Positions 22,954-30,663 are shown, counted from the first letter of the stretch. The stretch: 32,058 nucleotides of DNA from Rubrimonas sp036788415 (GCF_036788415.1 NZ_DAIQNN010000035.1:1-32058); one strand, 5' to 3'. The notes: a model not told the origin generated them from the letters alone. Numbers and translations are program-made.

Positions 22954-24282
22954 TCAGTCGAGCCCTTTCAGCACCTCTCCCAGCGCGCCGATCAACTCGT
23001 CGATCTCGGCCTTCGAGATGATCAGCGGCGGCGACAGCGCGATGATGTCGCCGGTGGTGCGGATCAGATAGCCCTTCTCGTAGGCCTTCAGGAAAGCGGA
23101 GAAGGCGCGCCTCGTGGGCTCGCCCGCAATGGGCGCAAGCTCGACCGCGCCGATCAGCCCGAGATTGCGGATGTCGACGACATGCGGCAGGCTGCGCAGG
23201 CTGTGCAGCGCGTCGGCCCAGTAGTCCTCGAGCTCCAGCGCGCGGGTGAGCAGCCCGTCCTCGGCGTAGGTCTCCAGCGTGCCGAGGGCTGCTGCGCAGG
23301 CGATGGGATTGCCGCTGTAGGTGTAGCCGTGGAAGAACTCGATCAGGTGTTCGGGGCCGGTCATGAAGGCGTCGTGGATCGCCTCCTTGACCAGAACCGC
23401 GCCCATCGGGATCACGCCGTTGGTGATGCCCTTGGCGCAGACGATCATGTCCGGCGTCACGCCGAAGCGCTGGGCGCCGAACGGCGCGCCGACGCGCCCG
23501 AAGCCGGTGATGACCTCGTCGAAGATCAGCAGGATGCCGTGGCGGTCGCAGATCGCGCGCAGCCGCTCCAGATAGCCTTTCGGCGGCAGCAGCACGCCGG
23601 TGGAGCCCGCCATCGGCTCGACGATCACGGCGGCGATGGTGGCGGGGTCGTGCAGCGCGCAGAGCCGCTCGAGATCGTCGGCGAGCTCCGCCCCGTGCTC
23701 GGGCTGGCCGACCGTGAAGGCGTTGCGGCTCAGGTCGTGCGTGTGGCGGATGTGGTCGACGCCGGTGAGCAGCGTCCCGAACATCTTTCGATTGCTCACG
23801 ATGCCGCCGACCGAGATGCCGCCGAAATTCACCCCGTGATAGCCGCGCTCGCGCCCGATCAGCCGGAACCGCCCGCCCTCGCCGCGGGCGCGGTGATAGG
23901 CGAGCGCGGTCTTGAGCGCCGTCTCGACCGCTTCCGACCCGGAATTGGCGTACATGACATGCGTAAGCCCCTCCGGCGCCAGATCGGTCAGCCGGTTGGC
24001 GAGCTCGAAGGCGCCGGGATGGCCCATCTGGAAGGACGGCGCGTAGTCGAGTTCGGCGGCCTGACGCTGGATCGCCTGCACGATCTTCGGGCGGTTGTGG
24101 CCGGCGTTCACGCACCACAGCCCCGCCGTGCCGTCGAGCACCCGTCGCCCGTCGGTGGTCGCGTAATGCATGCGGTCGGCCGAGGCGAACATCCGCGGCG
24201 CCTTCTTGAACTGGCGGTTCGCGGTGAAGGGCATCCAGAAGGCGCGCAGATCGTTGGGGCTCGCGGCCCGGCGGTCGGACAT
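22954..24282 (-). CDS. class III aminotransferase, probable omega-amino acid:pyruvate transaminase
   Basis: PLP-dependent transaminase of 442 residues. It shows the fold type I class III motifs: N-S-G-S-E at 113-117 (phosphate binding), G-Y-H-G at 147-150, F-D-E-V-I-T-G-F-G-R at 254-263 (Asp to the PLP pyridine), and A-K-G-I-T-N-G at 283-289 with the PLP lysine K284. The N-terminal W-M-P-F-T-A-N-R and S-F-Q-M-G-H-P closely follow beta-alanine:pyruvate transaminases, so beta-alanine or related omega-amines with pyruvate is the likely reaction. The ATG at 24282 matches this N-terminus. Divergent from the Crp/Fnr gene and not obviously linked to the ABC operon. Confidence 0.9.
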   Translation of the reverse strand: MSDRRAASPNDLRAFWMPFTANRQFKKAPRMFASADRMHYATTDGRRVLDGTAGLWCVNAGHNRPKIVQAIQRQAAELDYAPSFQMGHPGAFELANRLTDLAPEGLTHVMYANSGSEAVETALKTALAYHRARGEGGRFRLIGRERGYHGVNFGGISVGGIVSNRKMFGTLLTGVDHIRHTHDLSRNAFTVGQPEHGAELADDLERLCALHDPATIAAVIVEPMAGSTGVLLPPKGYLERLRAICDRHGILLIFDEVITGFGRVGAPFGAQRFGVTPDMIVCAKGITNGVIPMGAVLVKEAIHDAFMTGPEHLIEFFHGYTYSGNPIACAAALGTLETYAEDGLLTRALELEDYWADALHSLRSLPHVVDIRNLGLIGAVELAPIAGEPTRRAFSAFLKAYEKGYLIRTTGDIIALSPPLIISKAEIDELIGALGEVLKGLD

Positions 24283-24416
24283 GGGGGCGCTCCGTGGCGG
24301 GCGTGACGCTCGACGCTCGCAGCAGATCGGCGGCGGGTCAAGCGGGCGCGGTCTGGCGCGGTGCTGGCGCGCGTGACAGGATCGGGGGAAGACGCCCCGA
24401 CGCCCGGACCCACAAG

Positions 24417-25118
24417 ATGCGCCCGCCGACATCTCAGCGCAGAAGCCCCGCGTCGCCCGGCGCCGGCGTCGAGACCGCGCTCGCAACGGTCGCGCCCGGG
24501 TTTTCGCCCACGCTGCGCGCCCGGCTCGCCGCGAACGGGCGCCGGATCGCCGCGCCGGACGGGGCGCGCCTGTTCGGCCCCGGCGACAGCTGCGAGGGCT
24601 TCACCATCCCGCTGCGCGGCGCCGTGCGGGTCGAGCACATGAGCGAGAGCGGTCGGTCGGTCGTGCTCTACCGCGTCGGGCCGGGCGACAGCTGCGTGAT
24701 GACCACCTCCTGCCTGCTGAGCGGCGCGCCCTACGCCGCCTATGGCTACGCCGAGGGCGACGTCTCGGCGCTGACGCTCGCGGCGGAGCAGTTCCGGGCG
24801 CTGGTCGAGGAGAGCCCCGAGTTCCGCGGCCTCGCGCTGAGCGTGTTCTCCAGCCGGATCGTCGAACTGGTCGAGGTGATCGACGAATTGCTGCTGCGGC
24901 GGGTCGACGTGAAGCTGGCAGGCTGGCTCGCGGCCCAGCCCTATCTGCAGGTGCGCGCGACGCATCAGGCGATCGCGGCGGAGCTGGGCACGGCGCGCGA
25001 AGTCGTCTCGCGCCTGCTGAAGGAGTTCGAGCGCCGCGGCTGGATCGCGCTCGGGCGCGGCGAGATCGCCTTGCGGGATCGCCCGGCGCTGGCGGCCTTC
25101 GCCGGGACGCGCGCGTGA
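24417..25118 (+). CDS. Crp/Fnr family regulator with cysteines in the sensor domain
   Basis: A 233-residue regulator: cNMP-type beta barrel (about 30-125), dimerisation helix (about 135-165) and winged helix-turn-helix (about 178-215). The recognition helix reads T-A-R-E-V-V-S-R-L-L (192-201). It combines the E-x2-S-R pattern of Fnr with an Arg before the Glu as in Crp, so either TTGAT-like or TGTGA-like half-sites are possible. No N-terminal Fe-S cysteine set exists. Instead Cys59, Cys93 and Cys99 lie in G-D-S-C and G-D-S-C-V-M-T-T-S-C within the barrel, suggesting thiol-based sensing (inference). It precedes a DUF2892 gene and a cyd/sqr region. Confidence 0.92.
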   Translation: MRPPTSQRRSPASPGAGVETALATVAPGFSPTLRARLAANGRRIAAPDGARLFGPGDSCEGFTIPLRGAVRVEHMSESGRSVVLYRVGPGDSCVMTTSCLLSGAPYAAYGYAEGDVSALTLAAEQFRALVEESPEFRGLALSVFSSRIVELVEVIDELLLRRVDVKLAGWLAAQPYLQVRATHQAIAAELGTAREVVSRLLKEFERRGWIALGRGEIALRDRPALAAFAGTRA

Positions 25119-25160
25119 CTGCGACCGGCTGACGCATTTTGCGCGAAGAAGCCGGAATAA

Positions 25161-25215
25161 GGCGAGACCCGGTGTGAGCGGGTCACAGACTCGCCGCATG
25201 CGCCCCCATTATAGC
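25161..25215 (+). promoter_or_regulatory. TGTGA-N5-TCACA dyad and promoter upstream of the DUF2892 gene
   Basis: TGTGAGCGGGTCACA (25173-25187) is a perfect dyad of Crp-like half-sites, centred at 25180. A -10-like element (CATTAT at 25207-25212 or TATAGC at 25210-25215) would place the dyad about 40-42 bases before transcription start, as for class II activators. The spacing is N5 rather than the E. coli N6. The same stretch can also fold (GACCCG / CGGGTC, flanked by GGCGAG / CTCGCC), so a terminator of the regulator gene is the alternative. Confidence 0.45.
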
Positions 25216-25250
25216 GAGGTGGTCAACCATCGCTGAGGAGGAGCCTCGCC

Positions 25251-25445
25251 ATGAATTTCGCCGTCAACATGGGCCAGACCGACCGGATCATCCGCATCGT
25301 CGTCGGCCTCGCGCTGATCGTCGCCGCCCTCACCGGTTATCTCGGAGCGTGGGCGTGGATCGGCATCGTTCTCGTCGCCACCGCGGCGATCGGCAACTGC
25401 CCCGCCTACAGCCTGCTCGGCATCAAGACCTGCAAGACCAGCTGA
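25251..25445 (+). CDS. DUF2892 small membrane protein
   Basis: A 64-residue protein of the DUF2892 (YgaP-like membrane domain) family. It contains N-M-G-x-x-D-R-x-I-R near the start, two hydrophobic stretches (about 16-30 and 32-47) and the conserved tail G-N-C-P-A-Y-S-L-L-G-I-K-T-C with Cys50 and Cys61. Family members are often found with rhodanese or sulfide-handling genes, but no activity is established for the stand-alone domain. GAGGAGGAG-type Shine-Dalgarno precedes the ATG. Probably controlled by the Crp/Fnr regulator upstream. Convergent with cydC only 12 bases away. Confidence 0.88.
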   Translation: MNFAVNMGQTDRIIRIVVGLALIVAALTGYLGAWAWIGIVLVATAAIGNCPAYSLLGIKTCKTS

Positions 25446-25448
25446 GCG

Positions 25449-25475
25449 GCGGCGCCGTCAGCCTGAGAGCGCCGC
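25449..25475. terminator. hairpin between the DUF2892 gene and cydC
   Basis: GCGGCGC / GCGCCGC (7 bp) around a 13-base loop that contains the cydC stop codon. The 12-base gap between the convergent stops forces the hairpin into the end of cydC. No U-tract. Confidence 0.35.
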
Positions 25476-27113
25476 GCGCGCCAGCGCGACGACGCGGTCG
25501 GCGGCGGCGCGTTCTTCGGGGCGGTGGCTGGCGATCAGCGCCGCCGCCTCGGGCAGGGCGGCCCGCAAGCCGCTCAGGACTCGGCGGGCCGTCGCCGCGT
25601 CAAGGCCCTCGCAGGGCTCGTCGAGCAGCATCAGCGCGGGCCTGCGCAGGATGATCCGCGCCAGCGCCAGTCGCCGCTGCTCGCCGCCTGACAGACCGGC
25701 GCCGCCTTCGCCGAGCGGCGCGTCTAGCCCGCCCGCGCGCTCCGACGCGTCGCGCAGCGCGACGGCGTCGAGCGCGGCCCAAAGCGCGTCTTCGTCGGCC
25801 TGCGGGTCGGCGAGACGGAGGTTGTCGGCCAAAGTCCCGGAGAACAGTTCGGCGCGTTGGGGCAGGACGGCCAGCCGGGCGCGCAGCGCCGGCTCGGGCC
25901 AGAGCCCCGCGTCGCGCCCCCAGAGCAGGACGCGGCCCGCTTGCGGCGGCTCCATCGCGGCGGCGAGCCCCAGCAGCGTGGACTTGCCGCAGCCGCTCGG
26001 CCCGGTCAGCGCCACCCATTCGGCGGGCTCGACCCGCAGCGAGGCGCCGTCGAGCACCGGCGCAGCGCCGCCCGGCCGCCGCAGGACGACCGCCTCGATG
26101 GCCAGCGGCGCGCCCGCCGCGGCGACGGGCGAAGCCGGCGGCGCGGCGGGCGCCTCGGTCCGCAAGACCGGCGCCACCCGGCGCGCGGCGAGGAGCGTCC
26201 GCCCCAGATCGAGCGCGCCGCGGCGCAGCGGCGCGACCGTCTCGCCGAGCGCGAGCGCCGCGAACACCCCCACGGCGGTGATCGCGGCGCCGAGCCCGAG
26301 CGACGCGCCGAGCGCGAGCGCGCCCGCGGCGGCGCAGGCGACGGCGAGCTCCAGCCCCGCCCCGGTGGTCCGGTCGAGCCGGTCGAGCCGGCGCGCCGCG
26401 TTCGCGGCCATCGCGTCGGCGCGCAGCACGGCGCGCTCCTGATCCTCGAACCGCCCGGCCAGAGCCAGATCGACCGCCCCGCGCGAGAGGTCCACGATCC
26501 GCACCCGCAGCGCCTCGAGGGCGAGCGCGCGCAGCCGCGACGGGCGCCGCCCCCGCGCCGCCCCCGCCGCAGCGGCGGCGATCCCGGCGGCGAGCAGCAC
26601 GCCGACGACCCAGAGCGCCACCGCCGGGGCGACGATCGCCCAGAGCAGCCACAGCGCGAGCGCCAGCGCCGCGAGGCCGGAGGCCGCGGGGGCGAAGAGG
26701 CGCAGATAGGCGGCGTCGAGCGCGTCGACATCCGCCGTCAGCCGGTTCAGCGCGGTCGCCCGCCGCAGTCGCCCGAGCGCCGCATAGGGCCGCGCGGCCA
26801 GCGCGCGGAACAGCCGCGTGCGCAGCGCCGCCAGAAAGCGCAGCGTCGCGTCATGGGTGGTCAGCCGCTCGCCATAGCGCGCCGCCGCCCGCGCCAGCGC
26901 CAGAAAGCGCACCCCGGCGGAGGGGCGGAAGAAGTCGAAGGTCAGCCCCGCCCCCGCCGCGCCCGCGACCCCGCTCGCCACGATGAACCAGCCCGACAGC
27001 CCCAGCAGCGCCGCGCCCGCGACCATCGTCGCGAGCGTCAGCGCCAGCCCGTACAGAAAGGCGGGGCGATGCGCGCGCCAGAACAGCCGCAGGATGGTCG
27101 CGAGATCCCTCAT
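25458..27113 (-). CDS. cydC: CydC, subunit of the CydDC thiol exporter / cytochrome bd assembly ABC transporter
   Basis: Half-transporter of 551 residues with an N-terminal six-helix membrane domain and a C-terminal ATPase. CydC hallmarks are L-G-L-S-G-W-F-I near residue 37, F-F-R-P-S-A-G-V-R-F-L-A near residue 61, and R-Y-G-E-R-L-T-T-H-D-A-T near residue 79. The ATPase shows G-P-S-G-C-G-K-S-T, L-S-G-G-E-Q-R-R and L-M-L-L-D-E-P. With CydD it exports cysteine/glutathione (or haem-linked cargo) to the periplasm and is required to assemble cytochrome bd. The start overlaps the cydD stop (ATGA). No cydAB genes follow. Confidence 0.94.
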   Translation of the reverse strand: MRDLATILRLFWRAHRPAFLYGLALTLATMVAGAALLGLSGWFIVASGVAGAAGAGLTFDFFRPSAGVRFLALARAAARYGERLTTHDATLRFLAALRTRLFRALAARPYAALGRLRRATALNRLTADVDALDAAYLRLFAPAASGLAALALALWLLWAIVAPAVALWVVGVLLAAGIAAAAAGAARGRRPSRLRALALEALRVRIVDLSRGAVDLALAGRFEDQERAVLRADAMAANAARRLDRLDRTTGAGLELAVACAAAGALALGASLGLGAAITAVGVFAALALGETVAPLRRGALDLGRTLLAARRVAPVLRTEAPAAPPASPVAAAGAPLAIEAVVLRRPGGAAPVLDGASLRVEPAEWVALTGPSGCGKSTLLGLAAAMEPPQAGRVLLWGRDAGLWPEPALRARLAVLPQRAELFSGTLADNLRLADPQADEDALWAALDAVALRDASERAGGLDAPLGEGGAGLSGGEQRRLALARIILRRPALMLLDEPCEGLDAATARRVLSGLRAALPEAAALIASHRPEERAAADRVVALARAALSG

Positions 27114-28768
27114 GCGGCGGCGCCAAGGCGGATTTCGAAATCCATCCGCGCGGCCAGCGCGGGGTCGTGCGTGGCCACGATCAGCGTCGCGCCGCCTTGA
27201 GCCAGCCGCAGCAGCCCCTCCGTCACGTCGCGCGCGGTGTCCGCATCCAGATCGGCGGTCGGCTCGTCGGCGAGGATCACGTCGCGCGCCGCGAAGGCCG
27301 CGCGCGCGACCGCGAGCCGTCGCGCCTCGCCGCCGGAGACCCCGTGTCCGGTCTCGCCGAGCCGCGCGTCGAGCCCGCCCTCCGCCCGGGCGGCGACGTC
27401 CGACGCGGCGGCCAGCGCCAGCGCGCGCGCCACGCCCGCCCGGTCAGCCGGGTCGCCCGCCAGCGCCACATTCGCCCGCAGCGAGCCCGCGACGAAATGC
27501 GGGCGCTGGCCGACCCAGGCCAGCCGCGCCCGCCATGCGTCGGCGGTCGCGTCGTCGAGCGGGCGGCCCGCGACTTCGATTTCGCCCGCGCGCGGCGCCT
27601 CCAACCCCGCGATCAGCGCCAGCAGAGTCGACTTGCCCGACCCGCTCGGCCCGGTGACAGCAACCCGCGCGCCCGGCGCGATCTCGGCGGAGACGGTCGC
27701 CGGCCCCGCGGCGAGGTCGCGCAGGACGATCCCGGGCGCCCCCGCCGCCGCCGGCGCGCGCCGGCCCTCGCCGAGCAGGCGGAGCGTCTCGGCGGTCAGC
27801 GCCGCGTCGACTTCCCCGGCGGCGGCGCGATGGGCGGCGCGGTCGTGCCAGACGGCGGCGAAGTCGCGCAAGGGCTCGAAGAAGGCCGGCGCCAGCATCA
27901 GGACGAACACGCCCTCTCCCAGCGCCAGCCCGCCCCAGGCGCCGAAGTTCAGGAGCCCCAGAAGGCTGAACCCGACATAGACCGCGACCAGCGCCACCCC
28001 GAGCGCGGAGAACAGCTCCAGCACCGCCGAGGACAGGAAGGCGATGCGCAGCACCGCCATGGTGCGGGCGCGCAAATCCTCGGCCTGATCGGCGAAGGCG
28101 TCGGCGACGCGGTCGGTCGCGTCCATCAGGCGGATGTCGACCACGCCGCGCAGCCGGTCGAGCAGCAACCCCGACAGCGCGCCGAGCGCGACCATCTGCC
28201 GCTCGGACGCCTCCTTCGCCGCCATTCCGACCAGCGCCATGAACATCGGGATCAACGGTCCCGCGATCAGCAGGATCAGCGCCGCGACCCAGGAGACCCA
28301 GGCGGTCGCGAGCAGTATCGCCAGCGGCAGAACGGCGGCGCGGGCGCGGGCGGGCTGGTAGCGGGCGAGCGCGGGAAGGGCGGCTTCCAGCTTGTCGGCG
28401 GCGAGCGCGGCCAGCCCGCCCGACAGCGCCCGCCCCGCATCGCGCGGCGCCGAGGTCGCCGCGCGCCGCGCGAGCGCCGCGCGGGCCTGCGACGCGACGT
28501 CGAGCGCCGCGTGAAAGCCCAGCCGCGACGCCTGCGAGCCCAGCCACGCGCGCAGCGCCGCCAGCGCGACGAAGCCGAGCGCGGCGGGCGCGGGGGCGAG
28601 CCCGGTCTCTCCCGCCATCTGCGCGAGCGCCGCTGCGATCAGCGCCGATTGCGCCAGCCAGATCAGCCCTGCGCCGACGGAAAGCGCGCTCGCGCGCCGC
28701 AGCGCCGGTGCCGCGGCCGCCTCGAATGCGCGCATCGGGGAGGCCGGCGGGGCCTTCTTGTCAGTCAC
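27110..28768 (-). CDS. cydD: CydD, subunit of the CydDC thiol exporter
   Basis: Half-transporter of 552 residues that forms a heterodimer with CydC. Membrane domain features include L-I-P-M-F-M-A near residue 172 and F-S-A-L-G-V-A-L-V-A-V-Y-V-G-F near residue 253, followed by L-A-P-A-F-F-E-P-L-R near residue 292, which is characteristic of CydD. The ATPase has G-P-S-G-S-G-K-S-T at 373-381, V-S-G-G-E-A-R-R and V-I-L-A-D-E-P. It starts at a GTG (28768) with GGAGA upstream; an ATG 11 codons later is the alternative. First gene of a cydDC pair, divergent from the sqr-like gene and sharing a region with an Fnr-type box. Confidence 0.94.
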   Translation of the reverse strand: MTDKKAPPASPMRAFEAAAAPALRRASALSVGAGLIWLAQSALIAAALAQMAGETGLAPAPAALGFVALAALRAWLGSQASRLGFHAALDVASQARAALARRAATSAPRDAGRALSGGLAALAADKLEAALPALARYQPARARAAVLPLAILLATAWVSWVAALILLIAGPLIPMFMALVGMAAKEASERQMVALGALSGLLLDRLRGVVDIRLMDATDRVADAFADQAEDLRARTMAVLRIAFLSSAVLELFSALGVALVAVYVGFSLLGLLNFGAWGGLALGEGVFVLMLAPAFFEPLRDFAAVWHDRAAHRAAAGEVDAALTAETLRLLGEGRRAPAAAGAPGIVLRDLAAGPATVSAEIAPGARVAVTGPSGSGKSTLLALIAGLEAPRAGEIEVAGRPLDDATADAWRARLAWVGQRPHFVAGSLRANVALAGDPADRAGVARALALAAASDVAARAEGGLDARLGETGHGVSGGEARRLAVARAAFAARDVILADEPTADLDADTARDVTEGLLRLAQGGATLIVATHDPALAARMDFEIRLGAAA

Positions 28769-28814
28769 GCGACATTTCTCCGCATGTGCCGCAGGGGCCT
28801 CCTCATTCCACAGT

Positions 28815-28828
28815 ATGATCTAGGTCAA
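28815..28828. promoter_or_regulatory. Fnr/FixK-type box between cydD and the sqr-like gene
   Basis: ATGATCTAGGTCAA matches the TTGAT-N4-ATCAA consensus at 8 of 10 specified positions. Its centre (28821.5) lies about 41 bases before a start predicted from the -10-like CTAAAA (28850-28855), the class II activator position for the sqr-like gene. It also sits 47 bases from the divergent cydD start codon. Control by an FnrL/FixK-type protein or the Crp/Fnr regulator encoded at 24417 is inferred. Confidence 0.55.
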
Positions 28829-28910
28829 TTCCCGGCGGGAATCCCGACGCTAAAAGCCGCACTTGGAAACCGGATTTACCGACGCGCCAGCGGGCGCAGG
28901 AGGCGACGCC

Positions 28911-30263
28911 ATGAAGCATGAAGCGAGTGCCGACGACATCCTCAAGGCGGCGATCGGCCGTCGAGCGCTTCTGCGCGGCGGCGCGGCGCTGACGGCGCTC
29001 GGCGCGTTCGGTGCGGCGAGCCAGGCTGCGGTCGGCGGCGGCGACCCGGTCAGGAGCAGCGCGCGCATTGTGATCGCGGGCGCGGGCGCGGCGGGTCTCG
29101 CCTGCGCCAACCAGCTTTCGCGGCGGCTCGACGGCGCCAAGATCACGCTGATCGACGCGCGCGCGCGCCATCTCTACCAGCCCGGCTTCACGCTGATCGC
29201 CGCGGGGCTCAAGGACGCCGCCTATTCGATCTCGACCACCGCCGAATGGGTCCCGCAGGGCGTCGAGCTGATCGAGGCCTCGGTCGCCGAGTTCGATCCC
29301 GAAGGAAACAAGGTCGTCACCGACGCCGGCCAGAGCGTGCCCTATGACTTCCTGATCGTGGCGACCGGCCTCAAGCTCGACTGGGACGCAGTCGAGGGCT
29401 TCGACCTGAAGCTCGTCGGGACCGACGGGATCGGCGCGGTCTACGCCGGCCCCGAGGAGGCGGCGAAGACCTGGATCGCGCTGGACAAGTTCGCCGACCG
29501 CGGCGGCGTCGCGCTGTTCGGCCGGCCCGCCACCGAGATGAAATGCGCCGGCGCGCCGCTGAAATTCGCCTTCATCACCGACGACCATCTGCGCCGCCGC
29601 AACAACCGGACCAAGGCCGAGATCGTCTATGCGGCGCATTCCAAGATTCTGTTCTCGGTGCCGATCGTGGACGAGAAAGTGCGGATGCTGTTCGAGGATC
29701 GCGGCTTCGAGACGCGCCACAACCATGTCCTCAAGGCCATCGACCCGGCGAAGAAGATCGCCACTTACGCCACCCCCGAGGGCGACACGGAGATCGGCTA
29801 CGACTTCACCAACGTGATCCCCCCGATGCGCGCGCCCGACGCCGTGCGCCTCAGCCCGCTCGCCTGGACCGAAGGCCCCTTCGCCGCCGACGGCTGGACC
29901 GAATCCGACATGCAGACGCTGCGCCACAAGCGCTTCGCCAACGTCTTCAGCGTCGGCGACGTGGCGGGCGTGCCGAAGGGCAAGACGGCGGCGAGCGCGA
30001 AATGGCAGGCGCCGGTCGTGGTCGAACACCTCGTCGCCGACATCGCCGGGACGACCTCGGACAAATCTTACAACGGCTACACCTCCTGCCCGCTGATCAC
30101 GAAGATCGGCCGGGCGATGCTGGTGGAGTTCGACTACCGCAACAACCTCGTCCCCTCCTTCCCCGGGGTCATCGCGCCGCTCGAGGAGCTGTGGCTGACC
30201 TGGCTGATGAAGGAAGTGGCGCTCAAACCCACTTACCTCGCCATGGTGCGCGGCGAAGCCTGA
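28911..30263 (+). CDS. sulfide:quinone oxidoreductase-like flavoprotein, Tat-exported
   Basis: FAD-dependent oxidoreductase of 450 residues, most like SQR: it would oxidise sulfide to polysulfide/sulfur and pass electrons to quinone. It has a Tat-type N-terminus (G-R-R-A-L-L-R near residue 16, then a hydrophobic run), the FAD motif A-G-A-G-A-A-G-L at 56-63, H-L-Y-Q-P-G-F near residue 87, A-T-G-L near residue 151 and V-F-S-V-G-D-V near residue 345. The two redox cysteines common to SQR are present: Cys212 in E-M-K-C-A-G-A-P and Cys393 in G-Y-T-S-C-P. The third cysteine of type I SQR is absent. A C-terminal amphipathic segment may bind the membrane. GGAGG supports the ATG at 28911. A flavocytochrome c-like role is the main alternative. 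Confidence 0.87.
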   Translation: MKHEASADDILKAAIGRRALLRGGAALTALGAFGAASQAAVGGGDPVRSSARIVIAGAGAAGLACANQLSRRLDGAKITLIDARARHLYQPGFTLIAAGLKDAAYSISTTAEWVPQGVELIEASVAEFDPEGNKVVTDAGQSVPYDFLIVATGLKLDWDAVEGFDLKLVGTDGIGAVYAGPEEAAKTWIALDKFADRGGVALFGRPATEMKCAGAPLKFAFITDDHLRRRNNRTKAEIVYAAHSKILFSVPIVDEKVRMLFEDRGFETRHNHVLKAIDPAKKIATYATPEGDTEIGYDFTNVIPPMRAPDAVRLSPLAWTEGPFAADGWTESDMQTLRHKRFANVFSVGDVAGVPKGKTAASAKWQAPVVVEHLVADIAGTTSDKSYNGYTSCPLITKIGRAMLVEFDYRNNLVPSFPGVIAPLEELWLTWLMKEVALKPTYLAMVRGEA

Positions 30264-30275
30264 GGAGACCGGACC

Positions 30276-30626
30276 ATGGAGACGATGACAGTCGGCACGC
30301 TGATCGCGGTGTTCGAGGAGATGTTCGGCGCCGGCCTGTTCTGGGGGCTCGTCGCGGCGGCGGCGGCGGCGCTCGCGCTGTTCCTGTTCGTGGCGATCCG
30401 CGACGGCGGCATTCTGGGGCGGCGCTTCGCGCGGGCCGAGCTTCTGGCCCCGGTCGGCGGCCTCGCGGCGGTGATCTTCGTCTGGGTGATGACGAGTTCG
30501 GGCCTGTCCGACATGGGCGGGCCGGTGGACCTGCTCACGGTGCTCGGCATCTTCTTCGCCGGGGCCGCAGGGGCCGTTATGATCAGCTACATCGCGCTCG
30601 GGCTGATGCGCGGCGAGCGCCGCTGA
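30276..30626 (+). CDS. DUF5368-type small membrane protein
   Basis: A 116-residue protein with three to four hydrophobic segments (about 20-40, 54-72 and 85-107) and a short charged tail. It resembles the DUF5368 family, which I associate with Rhodobacterales; the family assignment is from memory and moderate. GAGGAG precedes the ATG and it starts 12 bases after the sqr-like gene, so the two are almost certainly co-transcribed. It could anchor the exported flavoprotein or help quinone access, but no motif shows this. Confidence 0.75.
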   Translation: METMTVGTLIAVFEEMFGAGLFWGLVAAAAAALALFLFVAIRDGGILGRRFARAELLAPVGGLAAVIFVWVMTSSGLSDMGGPVDLLTVLGIFFAGAAGAVMISYIALGLMRGERR

Positions 30627-30632
30627 CACGCG

Positions 30633-30663
30633 GCGCCGGCGGATCTCAACGGTCCGCCGGCGC
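30633..30663. terminator. bidirectional terminator between the DUF5368-type gene and mcl1
   Basis: Perfect 11-bp stem GCGCCGGCGGA / TCCGCCGGCGC with a 9-base loop, filling the 46-base gap between the two convergent stops. No U-tract. Confidence 0.6.

Noticed and set aside
22111..24306. 731-codon + strand frame across the ABC permease and aminotransferase
   Set aside because: Overlaps two recognised genes in other frames and shows no domain.
24283..24416. Crp/Fnr autoregulatory site in the aminotransferase-regulator divergent gap
   Set aside because: Only a short GACGCTC tandem duplication is visible; no TGTGA/TCACA or TTGAT/ATCAA dyad occurs there.
28863..28910. TTG at 28863 as start of the sqr-like gene
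   Set aside because: The ATG at 28911 has GGAGG at the right distance and begins just ahead of the Tat motif; 28863 instead coincides with the predicted transcription start.
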